DNA of 64,000 nt. Source: Gymnopilus junonius. Its lineage: Eukaryota; Basidiomycota; Agaricomycetes; Agaricales; Galerinaceae. The number at the start of each line of letters is the position of its first letter. The first letter of the stretch is position 1. The DNA lies in NCBI GenBank assembly GCA_015501075.1, contig JADNYJ010000147.1, forward strand, positions 1 through 64,000. Reading direction: 5' to 3'. The notes below the pieces were generated by a model. The model did not search any database, was not told the DNA's origin, and was given only the letters and a program-made list of their open reading frames with translations. Of this stretch, positions 1 through 10,752 are shown in pieces. The translations under genes and the position numbers were made by a program.

Positions 1-48
1 GATGAAGATGAAGATGATGTGAATAAGGCAAATGAAGAGTGGGACTGA
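1..48 (+). CDS. Possible C-terminal end of a gene entering from the left (partial)
   Basis: The first 48 bases read as an open frame ending in TGA, giving a 15-residue acidic tail of the type DEDEDDV...EEWD. Such Asp/Glu-rich tails are common at the ends of chaperones, RNA-binding and nucleolar proteins, but the piece is too short to assign a family. The dense GAT/GAA run is what makes it look coding; simple-sequence DNA could give the same picture. The body of the gene would lie upstream of the window. Confidence 0.35.
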   Translation, partial: DEDEDDVNKANEEWD

Positions 49-143
49 TGGAGAAATACACACCCATAGAATGGTTGCAGCATATTAGCAGAGAATATCA
101 TATTACATGAAGAAATAAATGTGCATGAGAGCAAAGAAAGGTG

Positions 144-348
144 TCAAGCAGGTGGAATTTGCGAACCAAGTTCACTGCATCATGACGTGACATTCTGCTT
201 AGTCAACCCTCGTCTAGACAAGGTCTTTATCCAAATGCGGGTTCGGTCTGGCACGGAAGTCTGAAGACCTCATCTAGACGAGGGGTTGACTAAGCAGAAT
301 GTCATGTCATGATGCAGTGAACTTGGTTCGCAAATTCCACCTGCTTGA
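144..348. repeat. Foldback (MITE-like) palindromic element
   Basis: Two arms of about 83 bp (roughly 144-226 and 265-348) are near-perfect reverse complements, differing at only a few positions, separated by a loop of about 38 bp. The arms begin and end with TCAAGCAGGTGG / CCACCTGCTTGA. There is no coding capacity. No clear target-site duplication is visible on the flanks, so the exact ends and superfamily are open. It lies about 100 bp past the stop of the possible gene at 1-48 and would form a very long hairpin if transcribed. Confidence 0.8.
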
Positions 349-600
349 AAACATTCAAAACATATCCAGGGAACGAACAGTTGGATATTTTTACAGTTTT
401 TGACTCTGAATACACAGCATATTTACATGAGCCAAAAAGAAACAAAAATTGCAAAATTTGAAAAGTTGAAAATTTCGCAAAAAGGGTCATGACTGAGGGT
501 TATAACGTGCGAAGACAAGTAAAATAAGAAATAAAGAAGAGAGAACAGAGCATGAATAGGGGACAGGGAACGGAAGTTTCACGCAGTGAGGGGAGTTACG

Positions 601-1485
601 GCTATTTCCGGCTCAAATAGCGTTACAAGTCGCGGTGAGAAGTCGGCCTGGCTCACTTTCTATAGGTGTGGGCCAAATACGATATAACTGAGTTTGAAAA
701 TATAATCATGTACAAACAAAGTAACTCGGCCAAATAATGCGGCTACTTCGACATGTTCTGGGGCGCGAAAGTCCGGAACCAGAGCATAAATCAGTGAGAT
801 GAGCCTGATTCCCAAACATGGGGGTAAATTTTAGAATATTTGACCTTTTCCTTAGCTCGGGGAGGCCACTCAATGAACACCACTGTACAAGGAAACTCAT
901 TAGGTCAGCGCAGTCAGGTGATGAAACTGGCCCTTTTGCATACATTCTTTCGAAGATTGGAAGGCATCTGGAGAGCTTGAAAAATAAGATAAAATTTTTA
1001 ATCTGGGCAACATTTAAAGAGGATGGGGAGGGGGCACGAAGCGCACTAGAAAAATAAATAATCCTGGTCATTTGAGGTAGATAAATAAAAAATCCACCCT
1101 GTTCTCCTCCCCACCCTGGAGTATTTGAAAGGCATCTATGCAATTCACAGTTCTTGGTGCATATGCATATTGAGAGGGCTGCGCGAAGCGCGGTAGGAAA
1201 AAATAATGTGCTACTTGGACCTACCCAAATCAAGGACCAGATCAATTTCGTACCTAAATGCGCGAAGCGCGCCTCGAAAAAATGGACTGCTTTTGGCCCC
1301 GGCAGATTTCATCAAATCACGGCATGCTAGATGACCTTCACCTATATAGACACTGCGTGATTTATTTATTTCTTCCCTCCCTTCTTCGATTTAATTAATT
1401 TAATTTAATTTAATATTAGGCGGGCCCACACCTATAGAAAGTGAGCCGTCGGCCTATATAAACGAGACCTATAAATAGGCCTCGT
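601..1485. mobile_element. Non-autonomous element with 25-bp inverted repeats and subterminal hairpins
   Basis: A perfect 25-bp inverted repeat is present at 650-674 and 1423-1447, 748 bp apart. Outside each copy sits a hairpin: 601-621 (7-bp stem) on the left and 1462-1485 (about 10-bp stem with one mismatch) on the right. The interior has stop codons in all frames and no recognisable transposase. It also carries several copies of a GCGCGAAGCGC-type motif. I infer a deleted DNA transposon or similar non-autonomous element; the superfamily cannot be told from the sequence. Confidence 0.55.
1034..1290. repeat. Dispersed GCGCGAAGCGC palindromic motifs
   Basis: Three related blocks occur: GCACGAAGCGCAC near 1035, TGCGCGAAGCGCGG near 1170 and TGCGCGAAGCGCGCC near 1259. 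Each is followed within a few bases by an A-run of the type GAAAAA(A/T). The core is an 11-base near-palindrome. The blocks lie inside the inverted-repeat element at 601-1485 and are probably part of it. Confidence 0.5.
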
Positions 1486-1894
1486 AATAAAGGTGATACT
1501 TCAATATAACCTTTTGAGTTACGAATGCCAATAAAGGAACAGAGGCCTAGGGCTGCACCTGATGAACATGGAGTAAATCCTCCTCTTCCATGTGCCATAT
1601 ACCGACAAGCTTTGCCAGTGCGCCTGCCGCCCGGAAACACGCAGCAACAACGAATATTTTGATGTGGGGCCTACAAGCATTCTCGATATCACTAATAATA
1701 TTGAATATCTAATCGGAGACGAAGTCCTCGAAAGAAAGTCAGAATTTGCAACTTTTTCGGGACTCGTCAATCATATGCGGTTATTTGAGGAATTTCGCCT
1801 GCCCAGTCAGTCCGACAAGTCTTTCATCTTATGATAGTAATTCATTGAATGGAGTTGCATAATCAGTGACTGAAACGAAGCACTCTCTGAATAA
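1486..1894. other. Intergenic, no gene seen
   Basis: About 400 bp downstream of the minus-strand epoxide hydrolase-like gene. Short open frames on both strands show no recognisable protein. It probably holds that gene's 3' untranslated region. Confidence 0.5.
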
Positions 1895-3073
1895 CTAGAG
1901 CCTCTTCAGAAATACCAACAGATATTTAACCACCTCTTTAGGCTGCTCCTGCTGTACCCAGTGACCCGCTCCATTTATAAGAATGAAATCTTCCTCTTTC
2001 ATATGGCTACAGGCCTTGGTACGCATCAACTCCGCAGCACCGGGGGACTGGAAAACGCCCCAGTCCTGTGCACCAGCAATGAACATGGCAGGGATCTCAA
2101 TTTGCTTCCCTACGAAGACGTTTAGATCCTTTGACCACCGCGTAGACTCTGAGGCGCAACGATACAAATTGAGCCCGCCTTGGAACCCAGCTTCTTCATA
2201 CTGCGATACATATACCCTCAGTTCTTCCTCCGTGAGCCAAGTATTGCGTGCCACTTCTTCAGCTGAAGGTGCCTCCGATGCCAGGCATTCAGCCATCGTC
2301 TGATCGCGAGGCATGATGTAGTAATAAGGCATCACTGCTAGGACACTTGGGGAGAAACTGGAACCCAAAGGACCTGCTGCATTATTCGCTTTCCAATCGG
2401 CGCTCTTGACATGGTAAAAAGTTCTTAAGAAGGTGGACAATCCTTGCGGTGGATGCCTCAACTCCTCATCAGCAGAAGGCGTGGAGAGATGAACCATGTA
2501 GTGTTTTCGGGGAGGGTTCAACGTCCTGAGTCCTTCATCAAGTTGTCGGAGAAATGTCTTCGAATCGATCCCACCGAAATTATTCAGTTGTGGAGGGCCC
2601 GTAAAAGGCGCACTCATGAGCACGACCGATCCGAATAGATCAGGTCTGATCAGAGCACAATGAGCTGCGATTGAGGATCCAAAGTCGTGTCCAATCACTG
2701 CCTCTACAGACGTGTAACCCAGTGCATAAACGAGGCCAACAACGTCCGTTGCTATATTGAGCATTCGGTAAGGTGCAAGGTCTTCTTCAAACACGATCTT
2801 GCCCTTTGATTGACGAGTACGATCCTTGGTTAGTCCGAATCCTCTTAAGTCAGGTGCGACGACTGCGTATCCATTCAAAGATAGAGGAAGCATCAGTTTG
2901 CGCCAGGAGTATGCCAGCTCGGGGAAGCCATGAAGGAGGACCAGAAGGGGTGGTTTGGACGAGGAAGTGAGAGTGGGAGGTAGCGCTTCAAGTATATGCA
3001 TGTCGAGGTCTCCAACTGCAATGATGCGGGATGTGATACCGGATGGTAGACCAGGCCAGGCATTGTTGGACAT
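1895..3073 (-). CDS. Alpha/beta hydrolase, epoxide hydrolase-like
   Basis: A single uninterrupted frame of 392 residues, unusual here because nearly all other genes have introns. Motifs of the soluble epoxide hydrolase branch of the alpha/beta-hydrolase fold are visible: the HGFPE oxyanion motif at His48, the nucleophile elbow GHDFGSS with Asp130, a candidate acid Asp337 in AGAQDW, and the catalytic His371 in GAGHW. Tyrosines in the cap region (YYYIM, near the middle) could activate the epoxide ring. Such enzymes hydrolyse epoxides to diols in detoxification or secondary metabolism. The ATG at 3073 (MSNNAW) is chosen because the frame upstream of it has only a GTG start and reads as untranslated leader. 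No signal peptide, so probably cytosolic. Haloalkane dehalogenases share the fold, but the HGFPE motif favours epoxide hydrolase. The substrate is unknown. Confidence 0.85.
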   Translation of the reverse strand: MSNNAWPGLPSGITSRIIAVGDLDMHILEALPPTLTSSSKPPLLVLLHGFPELAYSWRKLMLPLSLNGYAVVAPDLRGFGLTKDRTRQSKGKIVFEEDLAPYRMLNIATDVVGLVYALGYTSVEAVIGHDFGSSIAAHCALIRPDLFGSVVLMSAPFTGPPQLNNFGGIDSKTFLRQLDEGLRTLNPPRKHYMVHLSTPSADEELRHPPQGLSTFLRTFYHVKSADWKANNAAGPLGSSFSPSVLAVMPYYYIMPRDQTMAECLASEAPSAEEVARNTWLTEEELRVYVSQYEEAGFQGGLNLYRCASESTRWSKDLNVFVGKQIEIPAMFIAGAQDWGVFQSPGAAELMRTKACSHMKEEDFILINGAGHWVQQEQPKEVVKYLLVFLKRL

Positions 3074-3465
3074 GATGACGAAGAACAAGTTGTTGGCGTA
3101 GACTACCCTAATGATAAGCACGGCTCCGTTCCAGTAGCCGAACCGGGTATTACCAATTCAATGCCGAAGTAACATCTGAACAAGAGTATCAGTGACGTAA
3201 GGGAACACTGTCATTTGCGGGTCTGGTGCAGGCGAGAGGTAGACATGGCCTGAAACTACGAAATAAGTATATATTCTGCTTGTTTAGCCAGAAGCCCATC
3301 ATGCAGAGGATCGTCCATGTATCCTCCGTAAATGCGCAGTAATACAAGAAATATTCGGTTTGTCTTGACATAGCGAGATCTGGTACCCAAGTTGTCCGAG
3401 CCTACGCGAAAGAGGGCAATGAAAAGTATCGAGGAATAAGGTAATGTCTTGATATGTCGGCATAT
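3074..3465. other. Intergenic between two minus-strand genes
   Basis: About 390 bp holding the promoter of the epoxide hydrolase-like gene and the 3' end of YVH1. No gene is recognisable. Confidence 0.5.
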
Positions 3466-5417
3466 TCAGACGACTTCATCAACTTTAGAACGGTTGATGC
3501 AAAACCCCTTCGAAAGGTCGTGGTCAGTAAAAGAAGGGCGAGAATTGTAATTTCAAAGCGCACCGGTGTAACCCACTCCTTACACCCACAACATACACCA
3601 GCCCAGTCATAATTCCCGAGTTTAGCCCCGCACTTCTTGTTGGGGCACGTTATCTTGCCAGCCAGCTGACCAGACGATAAAAAGTGGTCCATCCACTTCA
3701 TCTAAAGGAAAAAGAACAATAATCAGACATTAAAGAAACCAAAGCACGACAATCGGCATACCGGCTCCACGAAATAACCAGAGCATTTGGGGTTGGCAAG
3801 AATAGGTGCACTGACGGGCTTCGGGGACATGAGGGGGATTCCATTAGTAAGAGGTATGCCAGGCGACCGCAGAGCTGCGAGTTTGGGGTTCGCAAATAGC
3901 TGAGCAGACAAATCGGACGGGCTGACGAGAGGAGTTGAAGGATGTTCAAAGGTTGTATCAGGATATTCAACGGGTTTCGCACTCATATAATCACTCGCAT
4001 TGGCAGATGTATCCTTGTTTAATCCCTGTGGGGTGCGGTCACTGTCTCCAGCCGTTGTGATAAGCGCATCCGATAATCGACGGCCAAGAAGTTGTGACAC
4101 TCTTGCTACGACGCTAGCTTCTCCGGACTCGCTGTCGCCTTCGTCTTCTGATTCGATGGCAGAGGTTGCGGGTGGATCGGTCATTGACTTGGACAATTTA
4201 CGAAGGGCAGCCAAAGGGTGCGTTTTTTGAAGGCTGGGCGGGCTTTGTGAGATCGGTGAGCAATGGTAGGTAGCTGCCTCAAGTTCCTCATGGATTGTCG
4301 CGTCTTCTTTGATGGATGTCATTGAAAGAGACTCAGAAAGACCCGAGGCAGCAGAGCGAGATGGTCGTCGCGAAGGATTCAAAGACGAACCACCTTCCGG
4401 GCGTGCAAGCTGGCTGCTAGAAGCCACTGCGCCTTGTGATGTGTTGGAAGTCCTGCGAGAAACAGATGGGGTCCCAGTTGCAGGGGTGGCAGGCCCAAGT
4501 TGTCCATGGTCCAACATATGCTCTCGGGTTGCTAATTCCTGCCTACATTGACATAGGATTAGAAAAGATCAGGATGAAAGACTTCGATATCTACGTACCT
4601 GCACATCTTGCATCGTATTTTTCTACGAGGCCGTGGGGTGTTCGGAACTGAATCAGAAGGTGTGGGCGGGTATTTTGCAAACATTTCAGTCTCTGGAGGA
4701 GATCCATCGCCATCTGTGATGGATAAGTAAATGAAATTCGGGATTAGCCATGGCAAGTCACAGAGATAACTCACTCATCACGTCTTCAACAGTCCTGTTC
4801 ATATAAAACATTCGAATAGGCTTCTCTCTAATGGATGTCTTATACTTCGCCGAATAGAATAATTCAAGCTGACTCAAGAACCCTTGATTTGGTCTTGGTC
4901 GAAAAATTTCAGGCAAATACGATGACGACAGAAGAGAGGCGGACTTACTCTATTGACGGTCGAACTTGCTTTATGAGATCAAGAGCAACCTGAGGGTCGA
5001 CTTTACGACTGTACATAATGTAGGCAGCGACGATAGTAGCACTACGACCTGGAAGAACAAGTCAGACCATGAAACACGACATTTGGAACAAGCACTCACT
5101 GACTCCAGCCTGGCAGTGCACAAGCACACCTCTCCCCTTGTCAAGCTCTGCCTGGATGAAATGAATAGATGGTAAGAGGTGCGCCAAAACGTCTTCGTCT
5201 TCCTTGTCGTCCAATTTGATCTGGTGTCGGATAAATGTCTATACAACAGAAGTAAAGATCGACGGCTTGAATTCTAAGGTAAAAAGCCCACTTCATCGAT
5301 GGTAATTCTCCCTCGCATTGCTGTTAAAATGCTGAAGATATTATGCGTCTTTAGATTATCAACATCTTGGGCACTGCGAAGGTCTCCAATCCATAGACCA
5401 GGTATAATTTCGTCCAT
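3466..5417 (-). CDS. YVH1: Dual-specificity protein phosphatase Yvh1 (DUSP12-like)
   Basis: Eight exons: 5417-5292, 5238-5100, 5048-4949, 4893-4775, 4713-4599, 4542-3762, 3701-3564 and 3507-3466. They join to a 519-residue protein in one frame. It begins MDEIIPGLWIGDL and has the phosphatase P-loop HCQAGVSR with catalytic Cys84 and Arg90. An intron interrupts the Ser codon of that loop. A first Cys/His cluster follows near residues 196-212 (RCKMCRQEL...REHMLDH). After a long Ser-rich linker comes the C-terminal zinc domain (residues about 479-506) with paired cysteines around KLGNYDWAG. In yeast and human this zinc domain, not the phosphatase activity, drives release of Mrt4 during 60S ribosome maturation. 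The Ser-rich linker of about 240 residues between the domains is longer than in yeast Yvh1. Identification is firm; the function is inferred from the family. Confidence 0.93.
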
Positions 5418-7412
5418 TCCCGTATTTCGTACTGGGGTAGACAATGCTCTCAGGCGATGTCTTCACGAAATTAGGAGTTTGGAGCTGGTAGAAGAGACCA
5501 AAAATGGCTCAATACGTATGAGAAACTGCGAGTGGTGCATTTGGGCGGGAGCAAAACAGAACCGCACCACGGCTCACCGGCTCCGCCATGACTCCAGATG
5601 ATCGATGATCCGTCCGCCAATGGGCCGCCGACTACCGAATTATTCAAACTTCAAAGTTCTTAGTTTACACCTATAACAACAACAGAGCTGTTATGTTTGT
5701 TACATATAAAATTTGTATGAAAGAGCATTTCGTTATAAACTCTCGTATTCGAACACCGAGTACAGTATTTCTCCGATGTCCGCCCCCTCTTTTGGTCGAA
5801 TTCGACTATGCATCGCTCCATCTGGCAGAAAGAAGATTACCAGAAGGATGTGATTTGGGCAGGGGCACACGGATCTGCAGCCCGTAACGGTGCTTGTGAG
5901 GAATCCGATTCGACGTAGATAGCTTCGCTTTACTCTGACGAACCTGGGTCTTCCAGAAGGTATGTATTAATAGTAACCTCTTGCTTTGCTCTTACTGCAA
6001 CCGACGCTTAGTGGTCGACCTGGCTGAGGCCTGCGGCCGCAACGTCTACCTAATGTTATCTGGCAAGGGCCAGATGTGGCTCGGGGCCTAGAAGGCCCCC
6101 TTTCAAAGCCACATGGCATAGGGAGACTGTAGGGACGTTGACCATCTTCGACAGGAAGCCGTAGCTTGTCTTCAGTTATCTTCACGACGGGAAAGAATGA
6201 TCGATGGCGGGACGGGATCTTTGGGTGTAATCAAGGATGCGCTGTCTAACCGTGCAGAAATATGAGGCATAGCGAAAACTTCTTTTGGTGATACGAAATT
6301 TGGGATCTTATTTCTTGGTGGATATTAACTCCCTGCGTCATCCCAACCGCACTATGCTAGTCTCATGGGCTTTTGAGTATGTTGATCATAAGGTCCGTAC
6401 AATCATCAGTCAAGGACCACCAGATGTCGTAGATGGAGCAACTCCAGTATGAAAGATGATGAGGGATTTCATGATGTCCAATTCGAAAGCCATACAGTCC
6501 TTCGACTCTGGTTGCGCTGTTGCAGGATCAGCCTCCTAACGTTAAAATTTTTTGGTCGATAAATTTGAAGAAAGGAGTCAAGTCGACGATAGGAAATACT
6601 AAGAGATCCTGAGTCAACAATCAGCCCAAGTTCTTACAAGATGTTTGCCTTCTTAGCGCTCAGCATCGTAATGGTGGATTTACCTTGCTTAGGGGAGGTC
6701 CAAGAAGCCATACAGCACCCTAGGGTTCGAGATGACTAATATTGGAGCGTTGGACGAAGACTTTTCCAGAGTTAGAGGTTGGTTTTGCAGCGACATGTTC
6801 ACAAAATCTGTCAGATTCTACTATACATGAGTGTGGCCTTGCCACTTGGTGTGGTGACCTGTGGTCCTTCAAGTGAAACATCGAGCATACCTGATCAAAG
6901 CTGATCTGATGGTCTTTCCTCGACCATCGACAATGCTGCCATCGATAGGTTCAACGAACACTCCGATTCGCAGATTAGGCTTTCTATCGACCCAAGAGCA
7001 TGGAGCAATAAGCCGACGCCTGAAGTTTAAGATATAACGCGAACGTGTCACACCTGCCACATGACTTGTGACGAAACGCGTATACACTTTTTGAACTTGG
7101 CAGCTGAAAATCAACCTAAATCAGTTTCAACTTTAGAGACGCATAAGATAGTGCAAGAAGTAGGGGTTTAGAGCATGGCCTGATAATCATGGCATTCCAT
7201 GAGATTTGCTTGCAAGAGAATGATAAGGCCGTAATGTTCACTTCATTGGAAGAAATCTACAAATTAATTAACAGGACTGACATCGAGAGATAAGAGACAA
7301 ATGAAAATATCACAATTAACTGCCACTCACCAATAATCAAATACAGATTATAAATATAATCATAAATTATATCCTATAAATTCTATCAGTTGCCTTGAAT
7401 CGGCCAGAGTCA
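5418..7412. other. 2-kb intergenic stretch with one strong stem-loop
   Basis: Between the YVH1 start and the 3' end of the RNase H1-like gene. Only short unrelated open frames are seen (for example 5967-6185 and 6869-7114 minus), none with recognisable protein features. A GC-rich patch at about 6000-6120 contains a two-tier hairpin, listed separately. The YVH1 promoter must lie near the left edge. An AT-rich segment occupies about 7250-7390. Confidence 0.5.
6074..6114. ncRNA. Candidate structured element (two-tier stem-loop)
   Basis: ATGTGGCT (6074-6081) pairs with AGCCACAT (6107-6114). Inside it GGGGCCT (6083-6089) pairs with AGGCCCC (6093-6099) around a 3-nt loop. This gives 15 perfectly paired positions with one asymmetric internal loop, in a GC-rich patch of otherwise AT-leaning intergenic DNA. 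It could be part of a small RNA, a terminator-like structure or a mobile-element end; the strand is not determined. Confidence 0.25.
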
Positions 7413-8760
7413 TCAGGGAACATACTGTACAGAAGAAGCGCTGGAATTAGCTGCCTGAACAGTAGCCCTTTGAGACGACGCATGCATTTCAATTGAAAGG
7501 ATGTCTGATATATCATTTGGTCCGAGGATCTCTGTCTTTACAGCGTCACGACCCAAGGCAATCATGGTCCGGTTGAGTTGGCAAAGGAGCTCTTCCTTCT
7601 CCTTCCAGTCAGGTTCCTGTCGAACAGATGAGGACGAAGCACCTCGGCTTGCTAGTTCCCGTGCTCCTTCGGTACCTGGGCTGCCTTCGCGATATCGAAT
7701 GTAGGCGATAACGACCTTCTGCCCAGCGTTGGACCGAATTTCTAGATGTTTGGAAATATACTGCAGCATATCTGCGCGTGGCACAGGTCGGCCGTAGCTA
7801 TCCAACCAATTGTTCTCCTTCCAAGTTTCAAGCCAGGTCTTGAAGCCTATTTCACTCATCTGATAAGTATGTATGTATCAATGTTATACACGCGATAATG
7901 TCCCACAATTGATAATATATTCCGAGTCCGTCCTAATCAACAGATCTTTTTCTAAAATCTGAGTGGGTTCCAAGACGCGTATAATCGACTAAATAAAGGC
8001 TTTAAGTCAAATGATTAGGTTTCTGAATCTTGTACCTACCTGTAGCTCTGCCCGTTTCCTAGTTTGCTTTCCAAAGCATCTTTCAGCCAAGTTCCTGCGA
8101 TAAGAAATAACATTGAATAAAATAAATGCAAACATCTGGATTATCACGGACCTTGGATCGTGGGGACCCCACCATGCTCCGATACTCGCTACACCAGTCG
8201 CTTTTATACACATTCCACATATGTATACAACATCCCAAGTGGAGCCACTTGTTAAGGCCTGCTGACGGTCAGAGGAGCCTCCTTGTTTGGAATGCACGTT
8301 TGACGGTAAAGACGCCCGGGGGGTTCACTTGGCTGAGTGGAATTAGTGACTTTTTGTAAGCTGTAAGGTATCATTGTATTGGAAGGCTGGGCAGAGACAT
8401 GAATTTGAGACGATATTGTCGGTTGCAACGAAATGGAAAATTGTGATGAACCAGTCATCTGAGAAGACATGGCTGATTCTGGCGACGCTGTCGGTGGTTG
8501 TGACGCGGAAATACTGGCCACAGGCAAAGAGTATTTGTTGACAAATGCCTCCGCTTCTTCCTGCGTTCCAAACTTCTTGTATTTAGTACCTTTAAATCCT
8601 GTTACCTGCCACTCGCATTCAGCCCTGTTGAATAAGAATCGTTGTTGAAAGCGTGGTGATCTTGCAGAGTACCTCTGTGGACTTACCACGTCGTGTACAC
8701 GCCAGGGTTTCTGCCTATCGCGATGCCATAAAAAGCCTGTTTGTTTCGATAAGGAGCCAT
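7413..8760 (-). CDS. RNase H1-like protein with altered catalytic site
   Basis: Six exons: 8760-8687, 8624-8329, 8281-8152, 8094-8040, 7988-7907 and 7846-7413, giving 356 residues. Residues about 4-56 form the RNA:DNA-hybrid-binding domain (YGIAIGRNPGVYTTW ... GFKGTKYKKF). A Ser/Gln/Pro-rich linker follows, then the RNase H fold with conserved WWGPHDPRN, RAEL, RTDSEY and NCFKTW blocks. Of the five canonical catalytic residues, Glu183 (RAEL) and Asp206 (RTDSEY) are kept. The first Asp is Cys146 (YICGMC where the family has YTDGAC), the loop His is Arg265 and the last Asp is Arg275. The frame is open throughout, so this is not simple decay. RNase H1 normally cuts RNA in RNA:DNA hybrids in nucleus and mitochondria. 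I infer a hybrid-binding protein with little or no nuclease activity. The C-terminal extension of about 80 residues after the fold is unassigned. The 47-nt second intron is the least certain splice. Confidence 0.82.
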
Positions 8761-9337
8761 GGTCGAGACCACAAATTGGCAGGAGTAGGACAATGCAGTG
8801 ACATGGGAAATGGCTGCTAGAAACAGACAGTGACGCGACCCGTGACGACGACGCGTTTGCCGACCGGCCACCTGACCGTGACGTAAGGGGCTATATAGTT
8901 CAAACACCGCGGGATTTGGATTCACTTGCAACTCTTCTCAAGGCTTTCACCTTTGCCGGCAGCAGTAACTTACTCAAGGACAAATACGCGAGAGGACCTG
9001 CTGCCATTCTAATTTGGTTAAATCAAAGCATTTTCTACTTGATCATGGCAATTTTTTTTTGTACAGAAATAAGGAAGGGGATTTCAAAAGATGGATTAAG
9101 AGTCGGCAATCGTCATGCTTTCTCACCCTTGAAGTAAAATGTGGCAAGCGGTAAATATATTTCACCCTGGGGCAGATAAGTAATGTATTTTTATGGAGTA
9201 CCTGTCAAAAACAAGGGTACAAAAGCCAATGCCTATTCAACATGGTCCATTTTAATTAGACAGTAAGATAAATTCGTTACTCAAGGGTGGGTCTATCATA
9301 CAGACATTCGAGGGGCTGGAACTTCTACCACTCAAGG

Positions 9338-9466
9338 ATGCCACTCCAGAATCCCGAAGAACGACAGCCAGCTGCTGCTGCCAGTGCTCAAGTTGCCAAG
9401 ACATTGTTTCTTCCTGAATACAAGCTTCCACGGAGAATCTTGCGACAAGGTCGTATGGTAAGCTAA
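9338..9466 (+). CDS. Candidate small ORF, 42 residues
   Basis: An ATG-started frame (MPLQNPEERQ...) with an alanine run and a basic tail (KLPRRILRQGRM). The last codons overlap a good donor GTAAGC. Splicing from there to an acceptor near 9527 would instead add TVVKKNRFL and stop. I do not recognise the protein. It may be a real micro-protein, a first exon, or chance. Confidence 0.2.
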   Translation: MPLQNPEERQPAAAASAQVAKTLFLPEYKLPRRILRQGRMVS

Positions 9467-10752
9467 AGTAGTACTATATAACATTTTTTGGCCTAGACTT
9501 CGATCTAATTGTATACATCATTGGTAGACTGTCGTCAAAAAAAATAGATTTCTCTGATACAGGCTTCTGTCAGTTCGTGTTATAAACAAGTCACCGACCA
9601 CTGGAACCCAAGCTGTTGATGGCAGAAATACTAACTTGGCGTGACTTTCATTCCCTTATCTTCTATCCCTTTGAAGGAAGTAAACAATACATTAGATCAT
9701 TGAGAACTGCACAAGGACTTGGGCAAGTTGGTATTATGAACTATATTTCGTCATGCTGAGGGTTCATGAGAGTTTTATTGCCGGTCTTTACCACATTGCC
9801 AATCTAAGTGGAGACCTGCAATTGGAAACGAGGTTCCCTCTCAATTTCGTTTCTCTCCCTTGTTATTATATCGCCAGATATGAGATGCTACACACCTCGA
9901 AAGTAATGGCCTAACGATTCACGGATGCCGTAAATATATATCCAGGCCAGGCTAGGCTAGGCAAAAGTACAGCATCCCTTTAACGGATATTCCTTCGATC
10001 TTCACGCCCTTTCCTAAAAGCCTCTCGTAATAACGCTCATGCTTTCGGACCGCCCCCTTTGACGTCCAGACTAACCTCCTAGATAAAGCAGCACCCACGA
10101 CGAAATTAGTCAACCTACCCCAGAAGACTGGGCATCGATATCGATACTGAAGCCAGCATACGCATCGTTGTAACTTAGTCAAATGTCCAGCGCTCAGATT
10201 AGATTTCAGAATTCTACCCTATTGGTTCGTGTCCAAAATATAAACGCTTGGCTACCGAATGCTTCCTTGTGCCTGGGCTCAAGGTCCAAGGAACAAGAAG
10301 AGAGGGGACCTCGGAGGTAATTTTTAGAATCGTACCCGGGAACCCAGAGCTTTTTTGAGTAATGTTCCTTTTCAACTTGTCGTCCCTGCGATTCGTTCAA
10401 GTTTACACGTCTAGAAAGGTGTCAAATTTCTCAATGGAGAAATTCTCGGCATGAGGCGAAGGGCGCGAAAATCTTGAATGGGTTGAGAGGGACCCATCAT
10501 TGGGGAGAGGCGTTTGGTCATGAAAAGAGGGTTTGCGAGTTGAACAGTAGATATCGGCGAAGCTTTTCGGCAGCCTAGACTTCGTCATTTCTAGTCCATG
10601 CTGTAGTCCGCAATGGCCATGATCGCGTCACTTGACTGGTATTAACTGACGTCTCTCTAAAAGTCTGCCTGCATTTGGTCGATCGTCGCCACACCTTGCA
10701 GGAAGAGCGCTGCTGAAATGGGAATGGGGTTAAGCAGCTTCACATGGGCATA

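Noticed and set aside
706..1245. 179-codon minus-strand open frame
   Set aside because: It lies inside the inverted-repeat element, has no recognisable domain, and its composition follows the repeats.
8281..8330. Apparent frameshift in the RNase H1-like gene
   Set aside because: A 47-nt intron with donor GTGAAC and acceptor ACAAG restores the frame, and the full gene sums to 357 codons.
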